A DNA stretch of 64,000 nt from Phialophora verrucosa (GCA_002099365.1 MSED01000010.1:558001-622000), one strand, 5' to 3'. Numbered from the stretch's first letter, positions 11,406 through 22,660 are shown. The notes: a model not told the origin generated them from the sequence alone. A program made the numbers and translations.

Positions 11406-13688
11406 TCATTTCAGGACAAGCGCGTTCTTCTGCTCCCATCTTTTCACTGCAGCAAGAGCTGCCGTAATCTTCATTCCTAGTCGGGCATCAAGCTCATATT
11501 TCTCCCAGCCTTTGGCCTTCTCCAGATACCCTTTGACTTCTTGTACTAGCTTCGCGTCGTGCTTGAGATCAGCAAGAGGCAGCTGCTCTGCAGGGTCTCG
11601 GGCGAATTTCCTTCCATGTTGCAGGACGTAACCAGTCCTTTGCATCCAAAGGTTGACAGCCATTTCATAATGGGCGGTGGGCGCCATCCAGTCGTCTTTG
11701 TTGGCACCTTTGAACTCGTATGCGGTTTGGTGCAGGAGTTTCTTTTTCAATACCTCTTGCGAATCCTCGTGTCGCCGCAGATTTCGGAGAATGACAGCCT
11801 TCAGGATGTCGAGGATTGCATACTCATCCATATCCTCCTTCTCCCAGTGCGGCGTCGCCTCCGACCAGGCTAGGTTGTCGAGGCAGTCCTGCAGCTGTGC
11901 TTCGTTCATCTTCTTGAAGCCATTCCAGAGGAAGATCATCTCGTCAAGCGGACTGACACCGACTGCGTCGATAAAGCTGCACCCCCTTCTTGTTGCACGC
12001 TCTTCCCACTTTGAGATCTTGCGCACGACGAACAGGTCGAACGGAAGTTGTCGTCCCATCATCTTCTTCTTGCCGACCTTGGTGGGAGCAGTCTTAAACA
12101 GTTCTTCGGCCAGTTTCGCATGCTTCTCCTTGTCTTTGGCGGAGAGAGACTTGTCGTACCTGTAAAAGCAAAGATGTGCAGAAGCTGCGATGTAGTAATA
12201 CAGAGCACGAGACCACGCATTGAGGTCAACACAAGCTAGCATCGAGTCAGCGCACAGCTGGTACCTGTGAGCGTTCATAGCGCTCAAACTCTTCTCGAAC
12301 ATGTGCAGCGCTTCGATCTGCTTGAGTTGACTCTTGCCTGGACGGGAAAGGATGGCCAAGGCCTTGTCGAGGTTTCTCTTCGATGCCTCCGTTCTCGCTT
12401 CTTCCACAATCCAGAGATGGCTGTTGGGGTATCGTCTTCTCATTTCGACCAGGAGGTTCTCAAGACGTTTCGCAGGGTAGCCCTCCACATCGTCGGGTTT
12501 CGAGAGATCTGTGTCTGAGACGATGTCACAGAAACCGACTATGCCGTTGTACCAACCGAACAGAATGAGACTGGCCATACCACCGTTGACATTGGAGAAT
12601 CTGCTGGCTTGCCACAACATTCGAATACCTCGTTCACGGTCGCCACGGAATCCCACGATATACAAAAGCCTGCTGAACGCGGGAGGAATGATGGAAATGA
12701 GGAGATTCAGGAGCCCGCACATAAGATTTGTACCAGAGTGGATGAACACGTCAAGAGGATTGGAAAAGATGCTGGACTCTGGCCCTTCCGTGAGCAGTCC
12801 TGAGGATATTGTTGTGGACTTCCTCAGCATGCCCTCTGAGTGCAGCTCGTTCGAGTGATGTGAGAGATTCATCTGCTCGATCTTGATATCGAGTTCGGTT
12901 CGGGCATCATCTTCCACATCTATTTCCAGGTGACCGGTGTAGCCTTCTGTAACTACATTGCTGTCATCCACTTCGTGGAATTCGTCGTCAGAATTTTCTT
13001 TCTCAGCCGTGTCGGCGACTTCGGCATGCCTCAGAGCAGACGGTTGAGCCGGCTGGACCGGATGTAGTGTGTGGGCTTCAACCGGTTCCGGTGTCGATCG
13101 CCCGGACCTCCCAGAAGCAGATGGCGGAGGACTGTTGGTTGACTGATCTCTGGACGAGCTGCTTGCAGGTAGCCGCTTGATAAAATTTGCCTCCATTTGG
13201 ACAATGCTGTCCAGGGTAATGTATGCTTTCCTCAGCTTGTAAAACCCTCGTATGGATTCAGTGAGACTCTCATTGAGTACGGCCACCACAGCGGACATAA
13301 TCTGGGCTTCTGCCTGGCACAGGGCGAATTCGGTGCCTTTCTCGTAGATGGCGGAGTTGAAGGACCGAGAGTCGTGCTGTGCTTTTGCATGACTCGTCGA
13401 AGCGCTTGATTCGGCTTCGTAGAGCATCTCGGAGGCCTCCTTCATAAATTCTTGCTCGAAGCCCAAGGCCGCCTTCATGAATGCCAACGTGCCTTTGGCC
13501 AGTTTGTGAAATGACGAATTGCCTTCCGCCAGGCCTTTCTCAGCCCCCAGGATGTCGTCGTCCATGATAAGCTCGACAGCTCGCATGGCGGCTTCAAGAT
13601 TTTGAGATTCCTCTAACGAGTCCAGGCTCTGGGTTGACGCATTCAGAGACGACCGTCCCCGGTCGAACCATCGTCCAACTCTGTGCAT
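11406..13688 (-). CDS. iml2: Iml2-like outer-membrane/inclusion-body clearance protein
   Basis: A 760-residue single-exon frame. The family, related to TTC39, is predicted to sit at the mitochondrial outer membrane or lipid droplets and to act in clearing protein inclusions. Visible features: an N-terminal GNSSFHKLAKGTLAFMKAALGFE helix pair; a Ser/Pro/Glu-rich low-complexity segment around residues 180-260; a central hydrophobic stretch (NLLISIIPPAFSRLLYIVGF), which begins the conserved Iml2/TTC39 core; then TPR-like helical repeats ending near GWEKYELDARLGMKITAAL. I use the ATG at 13688, giving MHRVGRWF. The frame continues upstream to 13784, but that part looks like leader sequence with GT/AG signals. 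The gene is divergent from sem1. Confidence 0.85.
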   Translation of the reverse strand: MHRVGRWFDRGRSSLNASTQSLDSLEESQNLEAAMRAVELIMDDDILGAEKGLAEGNSSFHKLAKGTLAFMKAALGFEQEFMKEASEMLYEAESSASTSHAKAQHDSRSFNSAIYEKGTEFALCQAEAQIMSAVVAVLNESLTESIRGFYKLRKAYITLDSIVQMEANFIKRLPASSSSRDQSTNSPPPSASGRSGRSTPEPVEAHTLHPVQPAQPSALRHAEVADTAEKENSDDEFHEVDDSNVVTEGYTGHLEIDVEDDARTELDIKIEQMNLSHHSNELHSEGMLRKSTTISSGLLTEGPESSIFSNPLDVFIHSGTNLMCGLLNLLISIIPPAFSRLLYIVGFRGDRERGIRMLWQASRFSNVNGGMASLILFGWYNGIVGFCDIVSDTDLSKPDDVEGYPAKRLENLLVEMRRRYPNSHLWIVEEARTEASKRNLDKALAILSRPGKSQLKQIEALHMFEKSLSAMNAHRYQLCADSMLACVDLNAWSRALYYYIAASAHLCFYRYDKSLSAKDKEKHAKLAEELFKTAPTKVGKKKMMGRQLPFDLFVVRKISKWEERATRRGCSFIDAVGVSPLDEMIFLWNGFKKMNEAQLQDCLDNLAWSEATPHWEKEDMDEYAILDILKAVILRNLRRHEDSQEVLKKKLLHQTAYEFKGANKDDWMAPTAHYEMAVNLWMQRTGYVLQHGRKFARDPAEQLPLADLKHDAKLVQEVKGYLEKAKGWEKYELDARLGMKITAALAAVKRWEQKNALVLK

Positions 13689-14393
13689 CTTGATTTGGAC
13701 GGCGAAATTCGTAGGTGGGGTCACTGACAAAAATCGGTACAAGCCTTGTACTCCGGACCTAGCAGCACATTTCCAAGTCTCCAAAACACCCTGGAGGAAG
13801 GGACTTCAATGTTTAGGACGGGAAACGAAGTGATGCAAAAGGCACGTTCCAGCTCCAGGATCAGGATTCAGGCATCTGTCTTATTCAGTCCCGGCCCCCA
13901 CGTGCTCGTGCACTTCACACGGCTCGTGGGTAGCATCAATTGAGCCGTTTGCCTCCAAGGATCTCTGGATGACGATAGATAGAAGTGCCATTGTGGAGTT
14001 TGGGTTATGCCCGCAATGCTGCATCGCGTGCCTGGTTGTGTCCTCGGGCCCGTGATCGATTAGGTGTACCTAGGGGGCCTAGTTTGGAGGCTGTACCTAA
14101 GCGTCCAGCTGCTCCGAGCCACTCATCGTGAGGTCCTGTACTCCGCACATTAGTGGTTACTCGTAGATTCTGTACGCAGGCACGAACACTACGTTGCCCA
14201 TTCAAGTTCGTTGTTGCTGCCAACTCTTCAAGTGAATTTGACAATTCCCTGCCACCAACGACGCCTTCGAGAGCTATTCACAGCGATCTCTCAGTTGCTA
14301 CACACAAGCCATCTCCTCGCCACTCGGCCTCTCTCCTCCACTCGAGGGTGATTTACACCTCGATTCCGTCCTGGCTTCATTAAGTGCGCCAAC
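13689..14393. promoter_or_regulatory. Divergent iml2/sem1 promoter region
   Basis: A 705-bp gap between two divergent core genes. It contains a TACCTA-rich patch at about 14067-14102 and a CT-rich run upstream of sem1 (about 14315-14345). No specific factor site is claimed. Confidence 0.4.
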
Positions 14394-14795
14394 ATGTCGT
14401 CCAATCCACCAACAGCAAAAATGCAGCCAACACAGACAACCAAGAGTGAAGTAGACCCGGCAAAGGCCTCAAAGACGGCTACAACGCAGCCGCCGGCAAT
14501 GCTTGAAGAAGATGACGAGTTCGAAGACTTCCCTGTTGAAGGTATGCGGAGCTCACCGGGGTTTCATTTGAGATAGTTACGGAGATTTCTGACAGCATCC
14601 AGACTGGTCGCAAGAAGATACTGAAGTCCCAGGCGGGACCACACATCTCTGGGAAGAGAGTTGGGATGACGATGATGAGAATGAAGATTTCAGCAAGCAA
14701 TTGAAGTATATACAACACCACTACTGGCCTCGCGTTGTGCACGAAGCTGACTAGTTGGCAGGGAGGAGCTTAAGAAAGTCGAAGCGAATAAATAG
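14394..14795 (+). CDS. sem1: Sem1/Dss1 proteasome lid subunit
   Basis: A small three-exon gene: 14394-14541, 14603-14705 and 14762-14795, coding 94 residues. Each junction is GT-AG and keeps frame. The signature of Sem1/Dss1 is clear: LEEDDEFEDFP, then an acidic Trp motif (DW...LWEESWDDDDENEDFS), and a short C-terminal basic helix (KEELKKVEANK). The protein is intrinsically disordered. It binds the 19S regulatory lid, TREX-2 and BRCA2-type partners in the nucleus and cytosol, supporting proteasome assembly, mRNA export and DNA repair. The N-terminal 35 residues are a Thr/Pro/Lys-rich extension typical of filamentous fungi. No single exon is long enough to be obvious alone, so the gene is easily missed by ORF length. 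Confidence 0.93.
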
Positions 14796-15017
14796 GTTTC
14801 GTCAACATCAAAGCGTTGCATTGAAAGGCGTCCGGGTTCACGGAAAGGAGCGACAAAACAATAGGATCGGCATATGTTCATCTAGGGCCTACAGAAGAGA
14901 AGACCATCATACAACAGAATCCTGCTTGTCCTCGGGTTCAATCACAAGTTCGGCTTTGCAACGCCGCTTGCTTCGAATCTGAATCAATCATGCCCGTCCC
15001 AATAGCGAGGATGTGCT

Positions 15018-16271
15018 CTACTTACTGGACAGAGCCGACACACCAGGCAAGTCCTTACCCTCAAGCAACTCCAGGCTCGCGCCACCACCAGTTGAGACAT
15101 GGCTCAGCTTGTCCTCGACCCCATATTTCGCTGCAACCGTGGCCGTATCACCTCCGCCGATGATGACGATCTTCCCATTCTCGGCTGCGGCAACGGCGGC
15201 ATCTAGAGTCTGCTTTGTACCATTTGCGAACTTCTCGAACTCGAAGACGCCGGGAGGGCCGTTCCACAAGATTGTTTGTGCCTCGTCAATTGCTTGTTTG
15301 TACAGCTCGATGCTCTTCTCGCCGCAATCAAGACCCATCCAACCGTCCGGAATGCCCTCGCCATCTGTAGCAGTGCCCGTCTGCGCATCCTTGTCGAACT
15401 TATCGGCGGTGATGTAGTCAACAGGTAGGACGATCTTGACATTGTTTTTCTTGGCCTTCTCCACCAGTTCAGCGACCTTCTCACTTCCGGGTTGATCAAA
15501 CAAGCTGTTCCCGATCTTGACGCCTTCTAAAGTCTTCTTGAATGTGAAAGCCATTCCACCGCAGACGATCAGACTGTTTACCTTGCCCAGCAAGTTGTCA
15601 ATCAGCTGAATCTTGTCTGACACTTTCGCACCGCCGAGGATTGCGAGGAAGGGCCGCTTCGGGTTCTCGAGCGCTTGAGCAAAGTAGTCAAGTTCCTTCT
15701 TCATCAAGAAGCCTGCAGCCTTCTGAGGTAGGTCCACACCGACCATGGAGCTGTGAGCACGATGAGCCGTTCCGAAGGCATCGTTGATGTAGACATCGCC
15801 CAAAGCTGTCAACCCCTGGCGGAACTTGGCTACAGCATCCTTGTCTGCCTTCACCTTTTTGCCTTCGGCGTCTTTGGAGCTTCCCTCTTCTTCAGCATGG
15901 AAGCGGAGATTCTCCAACAAGATGACCTGGCCTCCACTGGCCTTGTTCACCGTCTCTTCTACCTCGGGACCAACGCAATCGTCTGTGAAGGTCACACTCT
16001 TGCCCAGGAGCTTCTCGAGCTCGGGAACGACGGGACGTAAGCTGTATTTGGCGTTCTTCTTCCCGTCCGGCCGACCGAGGTGGGACATGAGGATGACGGC
16101 TTTGGCGCCGTGGTCGATGGCATATTTGATAGTGGGAAGCGCCCCGACTATTCTCTGTGGATTGGTAACATGTTTGTCGCTATCGAGGGGGACGTTGAAG
16201 TCGACTCGGATCAAGACGCGCTTGTCTTTCAGGTCGACGTCGGTGATGGAGAGCTTGTTTGAGAGAGACAT
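15018..16271 (-). CDS. pgkA: Phosphoglycerate kinase
   Basis: Single-exon frame of 417 residues, the normal length. It catalyses 1,3-bisphosphoglycerate plus ADP to 3-phosphoglycerate plus ATP in cytosolic glycolysis. Landmarks: RVDFNVPLD near the N-terminus (substrate Arg/Asp/Asn), SHLGRPDG, LLENLRFH, the hinge region around AFGTAHRAHSS, ILGGAKVSDKI, and the C-terminal nucleotide loop GGGDT followed by STGGGASLELLEG. The ATG at 16271 fits the MSLSNKLSI start seen in fungal enzymes. The upstream in-frame residues to 16349 look like pyrimidine-rich leader. The gene is convergent with sem1 (222 bp apart) and divergent from the Mpv17-like gene. No disruption. Confidence 0.97.
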   Translation of the reverse strand: MSLSNKLSITDVDLKDKRVLIRVDFNVPLDSDKHVTNPQRIVGALPTIKYAIDHGAKAVILMSHLGRPDGKKNAKYSLRPVVPELEKLLGKSVTFTDDCVGPEVEETVNKASGGQVILLENLRFHAEEEGSSKDAEGKKVKADKDAVAKFRQGLTALGDVYINDAFGTAHRAHSSMVGVDLPQKAAGFLMKKELDYFAQALENPKRPFLAILGGAKVSDKIQLIDNLLGKVNSLIVCGGMAFTFKKTLEGVKIGNSLFDQPGSEKVAELVEKAKKNNVKIVLPVDYITADKFDKDAQTGTATDGEGIPDGWMGLDCGEKSIELYKQAIDEAQTILWNGPPGVFEFEKFANGTKQTLDAAVAAAENGKIVIIGGGDTATVAAKYGVEDKLSHVSTGGGASLELLEGKDLPGVSALSSK

Positions 16272-17379
16272 GCTGGATTGGACGGGTATGAATGAGGTAT
16301 GCTGAGGAATGATAGAAGGAAGTACAAGGAAGAACAGGAAGTGACGCAAATGAGCTTGGAACGCTGAGAAGAAAATTAACCACCTGTTGAACTTCTCGGA
16401 ACCACAGAGGGGTCAAATCGGGTTGGGCAACAAGCAGAAGCAAACTGGTGGGGTGATGGACAGAGCACGCTTCGGGACCCGACGTCACAGCCAACAGTGG
16501 TCGCAGCTAGCTGGCAGCCCTTCCGGTAACAAAGCTCTCAGCAATCCATCAGCTTTCGCATATGCTGGCGAGCCCTGCATACTCCCTGAGGCGTGAGCCA
16601 AGCTTTCAGAACCGATCAGAGGGGCCTCGGGACTCCTTCGTGCAGCATTAACACATGCGATTGGAAGGGGTTCCAGACTTGGATGGTTTCCTGCATGAAT
16701 ACTTGATGATAACGATCTTCTCAGGGTAGAGATAAATCCCATCAGGACAGATAACGCACAATAAATTCCTCTTCATGATAGCCTCACGGAATCTGCCATG
16801 TAGAACTGAACACATGTGGCACGCAACCCTGTGTGCGAGTTTCGTCCATGCTGACTGGTGGGATGGTGATCATGCGGACTTCCGCCAGACCCTGAGACAA
16901 CGGTCGAGACACAGCCACCGACTGCATCCTCCTGACCTGGACAGCGCACGTTTGACCGCCGACATCTCTACAACTATTGATACTGAAGACTCGAAAACTT
17001 GGTCATCGGTTACACGAAACCGTACGTCTGCAATCGCGTCGTTCTGCGTTCTTGCCGTGGCATAGGAACGAGATTGAATCCACCCAGCGCTCCGTTCAGT
17101 GCAGCCTGTGGTCCCGCTCTCAGACTCTGGCGTCACAGACCTACTTCATTGACCTCATACCCTCGATCAACGAAACTCCTTTCTTTCGCTTTTCTCCTCT
17201 TCTGATTTCCTCCTTTCACGATGCTGGAAACATCGAGGAAGAAATCGTTAGCCTGGCTGAACAGTCGTTACATTTATGGAAGAATCGTACGTCCCGTGTC
17301 CCCTTCCACAAACCCTCGTTCCACACTGATTCCTCAACAGCCATTATTACACGCCACCATTTTCCTCGTCGAGTTAGCA
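16272..17379. promoter_or_regulatory. Divergent pgkA / Mpv17-like promoter region
   Basis: A 1.1-kb gap. On the Mpv17 side a CT-rich stretch (17170-17220) precedes an ATG at 17221 in frame with the main start at 17380. A GT...AG pair at about 17286-17340 could be a leader intron, so 17221 may begin a short upstream ORF or an N-terminal extension. On the pgk side, pyrimidine tracts are seen on the minus strand just upstream of 16271. Nothing else recognised. Confidence 0.4.
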
Positions 17380-18111
17380 ATGGCTGCCCGACTAATTGCC
17401 AAATTCAACTCCTACTATGCACAGAAGCCTGTGCTCACGACCATGATCACGAACGCGGTAGGTGGAACAAATCTGCGGCGGCTGGATGAAGGTTGACAGG
17501 ACCAGGTTCTTGGCGGCATCGCAGACACGGTTGCACAGTCAATAACAGCATTCCGGGCGAGACGATCAATGCTTCCTAGCACGACCGATTCGAGATACCT
17601 CATATCCTCTGGCGTTGAACTCGAAGACCTCAACGAGAAGCCGGCAAGACTGTCGCCTGACCTGGGTCCCCGCAGAAGTGGCCCCCAGCCTTTCGATTTC
17701 GAACGCCTGACTCGGTTCATGTCGTACGGTTTCCTCATGGCGCCCCTACAATTCCTTTGGTTCGGTCGACTCACGAAGTGGTTTCCAATCGGCCCTAAAA
17801 ACGGGAACACCCAAGCCTTGAAGAGAGTGGCCATGGATCAGCTCATGTTCGCCCCCGTCGGTCTCTCTTGCTTCTTCACGTTCATGACTGTCGCGGAAGG
17901 GGGTGGGAGAAAAGAGGTTGCGACAAAATTCAAGGACATATATCTGCCTACGCTGAGGGCAAACTACATTCTCTGGCCTGCGGTCCAGATCATCAACTTC
18001 CGGCTCATGCCTCTTCAGTTTCAAATCCCATTCGTCAGTACGGTGGGAATTGCCTGGACGGCATATCTCAGTTTGACCAACTCAAGCGAGGATGAGGCGC
18101 AAGGACTCTAG
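17380..18111 (+). CDS. Mpv17/PMP22 family membrane protein
   Basis: Two exons (17380-17457 and 17506-18111) make a 227-residue protein. Joining them gives the N-terminal family pattern of a short helix (LIAKFNSYYAQKPVLTTMITN) followed by VLGGIADTVAQ. The C-terminal signature is strong: ANYILWPAVQIINFRLMPLQFQ, then W-T-A-YLS. These small proteins have four transmembrane segments and lie in mitochondrial inner or peroxisomal membranes, where they may act as channels or help solute transport. An insertion of about 45 residues (acidic, Pro-rich) after the first membrane hairpin is seen in several fungal members. Exon 1 could extend upstream from an in-frame ATG at 17221. Which organelle cannot be decided. 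Confidence 0.88.
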
Positions 18112-19124
18112 TGAAGGCGTTCAGAAAGGCAGCTTTACCAGCGAGCAGATACCCAATGATCAGCATCAACGGCGTTTGAGGTGGACTAGTCATTATGAAA
18201 CGTATACAGCCAGGGCGCGAGCTCATCAATTCCAACAGGATATTGTTATTCCGTTCATCTCGGTCAATCAGCGAAACGTATTTGATACCTAAGTCCTTAC
18301 AGATTGCTATGTGAGCGCCACATTTCCCGGTATCATACAGAACTTTGACTTTGGATGTGTGGTGCGGGCCCGTTCGCACTCGCAAATGCTCCAATGATTC
18401 CGAAGAACTGGATCCTGCCGATGGAAGTCACTTGTCGATAGTCAACGGGGGAAACGTGTCTACCCGGCTTGTTGATATATACCGTCCAAACGATCATCTC
18501 AATCTTATCCCTGAGTGGGAATTCACAAATGGGTTTCTGTTTGTGGAACCAACGGCCCACGACCAAACTATACATCAATATGAACTGGAAGACGGGCACA
18601 ATCATCAATTACCCGGAGCAAGACGTTCTGGATCTCGCAAGACCGATCACCATGAGGAAGCCGAAGATACGGATAGTGATGCCTAGCCGTCCAAGGTGCC
18701 TGGCACATCCGCGTGAACAATGCACCCTCGACGTGTTCTCCAGTCACATGGGCTGCTGCAGCAACGAGGCATGACATCGAGAGAATGCCGTTCGAAACCA
18801 TGGTCCCGACGGAATTCCCATAATTTTGGAACTCTGCAAACGTCCGGAGGGTCGGACCTGCCAGTGTGAAGGCGGGTATGTAACTTGTGGTGCGCTAGGT
18901 GATGGCGGTTACAGTATGAACGAGCAATCCACAGCAAATAGAACCGATGCCACTATGCCATCAAAGTCATCAGAAGCGGCCTTTCTTTTCTTCCTTGTCA
19001 CTGTCTAGGCAGGCACATAATTTAGAACTCCACCCTCAACTTGCGCCCCCATGAACATCTAATTGCCGAAGTGGCCAGAGACGCCTACACCCTTAGCTCG
19101 GCCGATTCGCCTGGTCACCCGAAT
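18112..19124. other. Non-genic stretch, possible decayed membrane-protein relic (minus strand)
   Basis: A 1-kb gap without a full-length gene. On the minus strand between about 18900 and 18400 there are hydrophobic runs in different frames. One reads IRIFGFLMVIGLA, another VPVFQFILMYSLVVGRWF, another QTPLMLIIGYLLAG near 18150. Stops and frame changes separate them. This could be an old multi-spanning membrane-protein pseudogene, or chance. I could not match it to a family. Confidence 0.2.
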
Positions 19125-20493
19125 TCACAGCAAGTTCTCCCCCTTTTCCGCTTTCATCTGCCCGTACTTCTTCAACCGAATGGCCTGGACCTTGATGAAA
19201 CCGCCCGTTTCAGAGGGCTCAAAGCTGCCGATCTCATCCATGCTGGACTCGCTCTCATCGTACAGCTTCTCGGTCTGCGACGACCGACCCATAATGATGC
19301 AGTTGCCCTTGTACAGACGGATGCGGACCTGGCCGTTCACGCTCTTTTGAGACTCGATGATGCTTGCTTCCAGGAACTCGCGCTCGGGGGAGAAGTACAG
19401 GCCGTTGTACAAGACGCGGGACCAGCCGATCGTGACGAATTGGTCGCGCAGGGCGCGGATTTCGCGGTCGAGCGTCAAGCCTTCGAGGTCCATGTGGGCG
19501 GCGCGGAGGATGGTAAGACCGGGGGTTTCGTAGCACCCGCGGCTCTTCAATCCGATGAAACGGTTCTCCACAATGTCGATGCGGCCGACGCCGTGTTTGC
19601 GGGCCAGCGCGTTGGCAGCGAGGAACAGCTCGGTGGGGTCTGTCTTGGTGCCTTGCGAGGGAGAGCTGATCTTCACTGGCAGACCTTTCTCGAAGTCGAT
19701 CGTGATATCTTCCGGTTCATTGGGGGCGGAGAGGATGGGGTCGGCGGTAAGCTTCCACATGTCGGATGGTGGTGAGGTGTTTGGGTCTTCCAGAATGCCC
19801 GCCTCGTAGCTGCAGTGCGCCAGGTTCTCGTCCATGCTCCAAGGCTTTGACTTGGTCGATGTCACTGGAATGCCCATCTTCGCAGCATAGTCTAGCAGAT
19901 CGTTTCGACCCTTGAATGTCTCATAGAACTCGGGAATGCGCCAGGGTGCAATGACTTGGATGGAAGGCTGAAGGGCATAGAATGCGAGTTCGAATCGAAC
20001 TTGGTCATTGCCTTTACCAGTGCAGCCGTGCGAGATGAACTGACAGCCTTCCTTCTGGGCGACTTTAACCTGGGCGCGAGCGATGACGGGACGCGCGAGG
20101 GACGTTCCAAGCAGGTAGACGTTCTCATACGAGGCGTTGCATTGAATGGCTGGGAAGCAAAGCTCGCGGACGAACTCGTCGATTACATTCTCGACTACTC
20201 GGCTGTCAGCTTCTCCCGGTACTATCGTATCGAGACACGGAGCGTACCGTAGCATTGCTTGGCTCCGATTTTCAATGCCTTCTCCTTCGCAGCCTCGAAG
20301 TCTTCTTCCTGCCCAATGTTCGCCATAAAGCAGATGACATCGTAGCCCTTCTCAATCAGCCAGGCCAAGATACAAGATGTATCCAGACCGCCTGAGTACT
20401 GCCCACATCGATTAGTGTCTCGCCTGAGTGGTCGGTTGGATTGCGAGAGAGGTGACAACTTACGGCCAGACAGACGCGTTGTTTCTCAGGCAT
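19125..20493 (-). CDS. Argininosuccinate synthase
   Basis: Three exons, 20493-20464, 20398-20248 and 20194-19125, give 416 residues. The first exon codes only ten residues (MPEKQRVCLA); the second begins with the PP-loop YSGGLDTSC, the ATP pyrophosphatase motif. Joining exons 2 and 3 across a 53-nt intron (GTACGC...GAGTAG) gives the continuous FCPAIQCNA-like block, seen here as ELCFPAIQCNASYENVYLLG. Further landmarks: SHGCTGKGNDQVRFE, KPWSMDENLAHCSYEAG and GRIDIVENRFIGLKSRG. The enzyme condenses citrulline and aspartate with ATP to argininosuccinate in the cytosol, the step before argininosuccinate lyase. A TGACTC half-like Gcn4/CpcA site lies 57 bp upstream of the start. Intact. Confidence 0.96.
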
Positions 20494-21233
20494 GATGTCT
20501 TGTGACGGCCAGTCTAAGGATGGAGTTACTGAAAGACGAGCGAACGACCTGACTCCTGGTGTCCAGGCAGGTCTTCTTAAGCCCTAGGAAGAGCGTGGTT
20601 CCGCGAAAAATTTTCAGCTTGCAGCCCTGTGAGCAGGTACCAAACCACAGCCCACTGCAGTCGTGTGAGCAATCACTGGCGGTGAAATTGTGTCATATCC
20701 TGGTGAGCTGCGGGAAAATTTACAGAAAATTGTGGGGAAATCCGCCAGATAAGACGGTGACCAATCGATAGGCTTCCCCTTCTGCTGTGGAGGTTTGCTA
20801 TTTATTTCGACGGGATGGGGCATTGGTTTTTCTTTTGACTTCGAGGCCTTGCCGCGCGATCGAATCTGGTTCGCAGTTTGTCGATGTTTGGATACTTCGA
20901 ACGACTTCTGAGTCCTCGAAGATGTCTCGGAAATCTCACACTATTGAGTAAATGAGGGATGAAGCAGAAGTGAGAAGGTCGCGCAAAAGAGCTAGCCATC
21001 TGAAAGCATTGCCCAAGACAGCGATGCAGGTCATACTGTGACTCAAGGTGACCAGGCCGCCTGGACGGCATCCCCTTGGGCTTGACGTACTGTAGCAGCA
21101 GGAGACGACGGTGGACTGTATCTTGCGAAAGGAGACATTTCAACAATTGCCATTCTTGGAGCGAACCAGAATGCTAGAGGGGCGCCTTCGCTTCGACAAG
21201 CTGATAAATGTCCTTCGATCAGGGCCCTTGCTT
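20494..21233. promoter_or_regulatory. Argininosuccinate synthase promoter with Gcn4/CpcA-like sites
   Basis: 740 bp upstream of the argininosuccinate synthase start. TGACTC at 20550-20555 and TGAGTC at 20909-20914 each match six of seven bases of the Gcn4/CpcA consensus TGASTCA, the last base differing. Arginine genes are classic cross-pathway-control targets, so a role is plausible but unproven. The segment also holds the 3' end of the downstream cus2 gene. No coding signal. Confidence 0.35.
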
Positions 21234-22660
21234 TCAGTTGGCCTCTTCAAGCCACGAGCCGAACTTGTCCAGCCGGCCTCCCTCTTCCTCTTCGTCCTCC
21301 TCGTCGACAAATCCGACCTTCTTATCGCTTGACTTCTTGAACTTTTCGTTGCCTGTTGCTATATATGCTTCCAACTGTCTCTCGTCGAACCATCGCCCAT
21401 TCATGACCTGCGAGACGTTAGCTCCGAGCCGGTGAATAGAAGTACGACGGACGCACGCGAACACAAGCAGCAGCGGCTTCTGCATCTGAGAATCGCACGC
21501 TCGCAACACCTTCATCTTCCTTGTCGAAGAGGACAACGTTTGTGACTTCCCCGAGCTTTGCGCATTCATCTCGGATGTCCTCTTTGATCTCGAGCATTGC
21601 TGCTGGATCCTCCTGTTCGACGTCAGACTGTCTCTTGAAAAGCGGACATGTTTCGCACCTCCAGCTCTTGCAGTGTGAACATGTGCTTCAATATCACGAC
21701 TTTATCCCATCTAGAGCTCGTGTCGTTCATTGTCTGAGGGTCATCGTCGTCCCAATCGGTCAGTTTCCTGCAGCATGTCAGTCTCGGACCTGGGAGAAAT
21801 GTAGCCGACATACGCGTTCATCTTCGCCGTTCGCTTGATTATCTTCTTCTTGTCCTTGTTGCTCGTCTTGGCCGGCGCGTCCTGTTGACTCTTGTACGAG
21901 AAATCCGCCGCCTGCACCCGCATCTTGCCCGCCGGCCCTTCTGCGCCCAGTCGAAAGTCCGTGTCGTCAAGCATTTGTACAGCTAGGTTGACAGATTCCG
22001 GGCGGAAATAGACTACAAGCGCGTCGCCTTTGAACTGGCCTTTGTCGTCCTCGTACATCTTTATCCGTGGTCTGCCTGAGTCGATCTCTTCTGCGATGAC
22101 GCCGCACTTGGAGAAGACGTGTTCAATTTCTTCTTGGTCGGCATCGAGCGGGAGGGAGGTGACATAGACCGCGGTATTGACTCGAGCTTTCTTCGGTTTG
22201 TTGCCGGACTGATGAGATTGTTAGCGCCTCTTCCGTGCATATTGCAGTCTACGTACCTCGTCGCCATTGGGTTGTTTCCGCTTCTTCTTTTGCTGTGCAG
22301 TCGACGTATCATCCTCGTCGACTCCTGCAACCCTGTAGATTTGGCTTTGTTGATCCAGTAGTGTCTGGTCCAGCTACAACGAAGACACAACATCCAGGAG
22401 GTTAGAATCTGTTCCATACACGGTTGTTCGCCGGTGTACACGTTGCATTCGGAGGTGACTCATGTTTGCGATTTGTAGCCTACCACTGGAATCCATCTTT
22501 TCAGAGCAGTGTCCCATTCGAACTCGTTGCCCTCTTCGGTTTCGAGGATGAATTTGTTGTCGAGTCTTGACCACGATACGCGGGGGTCGGCATCAAAGTC
22601 GGTCGGGTCCTGAGGGAGGCCTGTTTGGATGCCTTCCGGCGGGAGATCCTCGTCGGCCAT
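21234..22660 (-). CDS. Cus2/HTATSF1-type U2 snRNP splicing factor
   Basis: Six exons: 22660-22484, 22373-22257, 22208-21814, 21767-21659, 21612-21457, 21407-21234. All are GT-AG and in frame, giving about 375 residues. The N-terminus has the aromatic WSRLDNKF...EWDTALKRWIP module seen in HTATSF1/Cus2. A Lys-rich linker follows (QQKKKRKQ). RRM1 runs from about residue 110 (AVYVTSLPLDA = RNP2; GDALVVYFRPESV near RNP1). The UHM-like second RRM begins at KVVILKHMF and carries the GVASVRFSDAEAA RNP1-like strand and the RWFDERQLEA motif, whose RWF matches the RXF of U2AF-homology motifs. The tail is acidic and ends in GSWLEEAN. The family helps U2 snRNA folding and SF3b binding in the nucleus. Confidence 0.9.

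Noticed and set aside
19041..19775. 244-codon plus-strand frame
   Set aside because: Antisense shadow of argininosuccinate synthase; composition follows the opposite codons.
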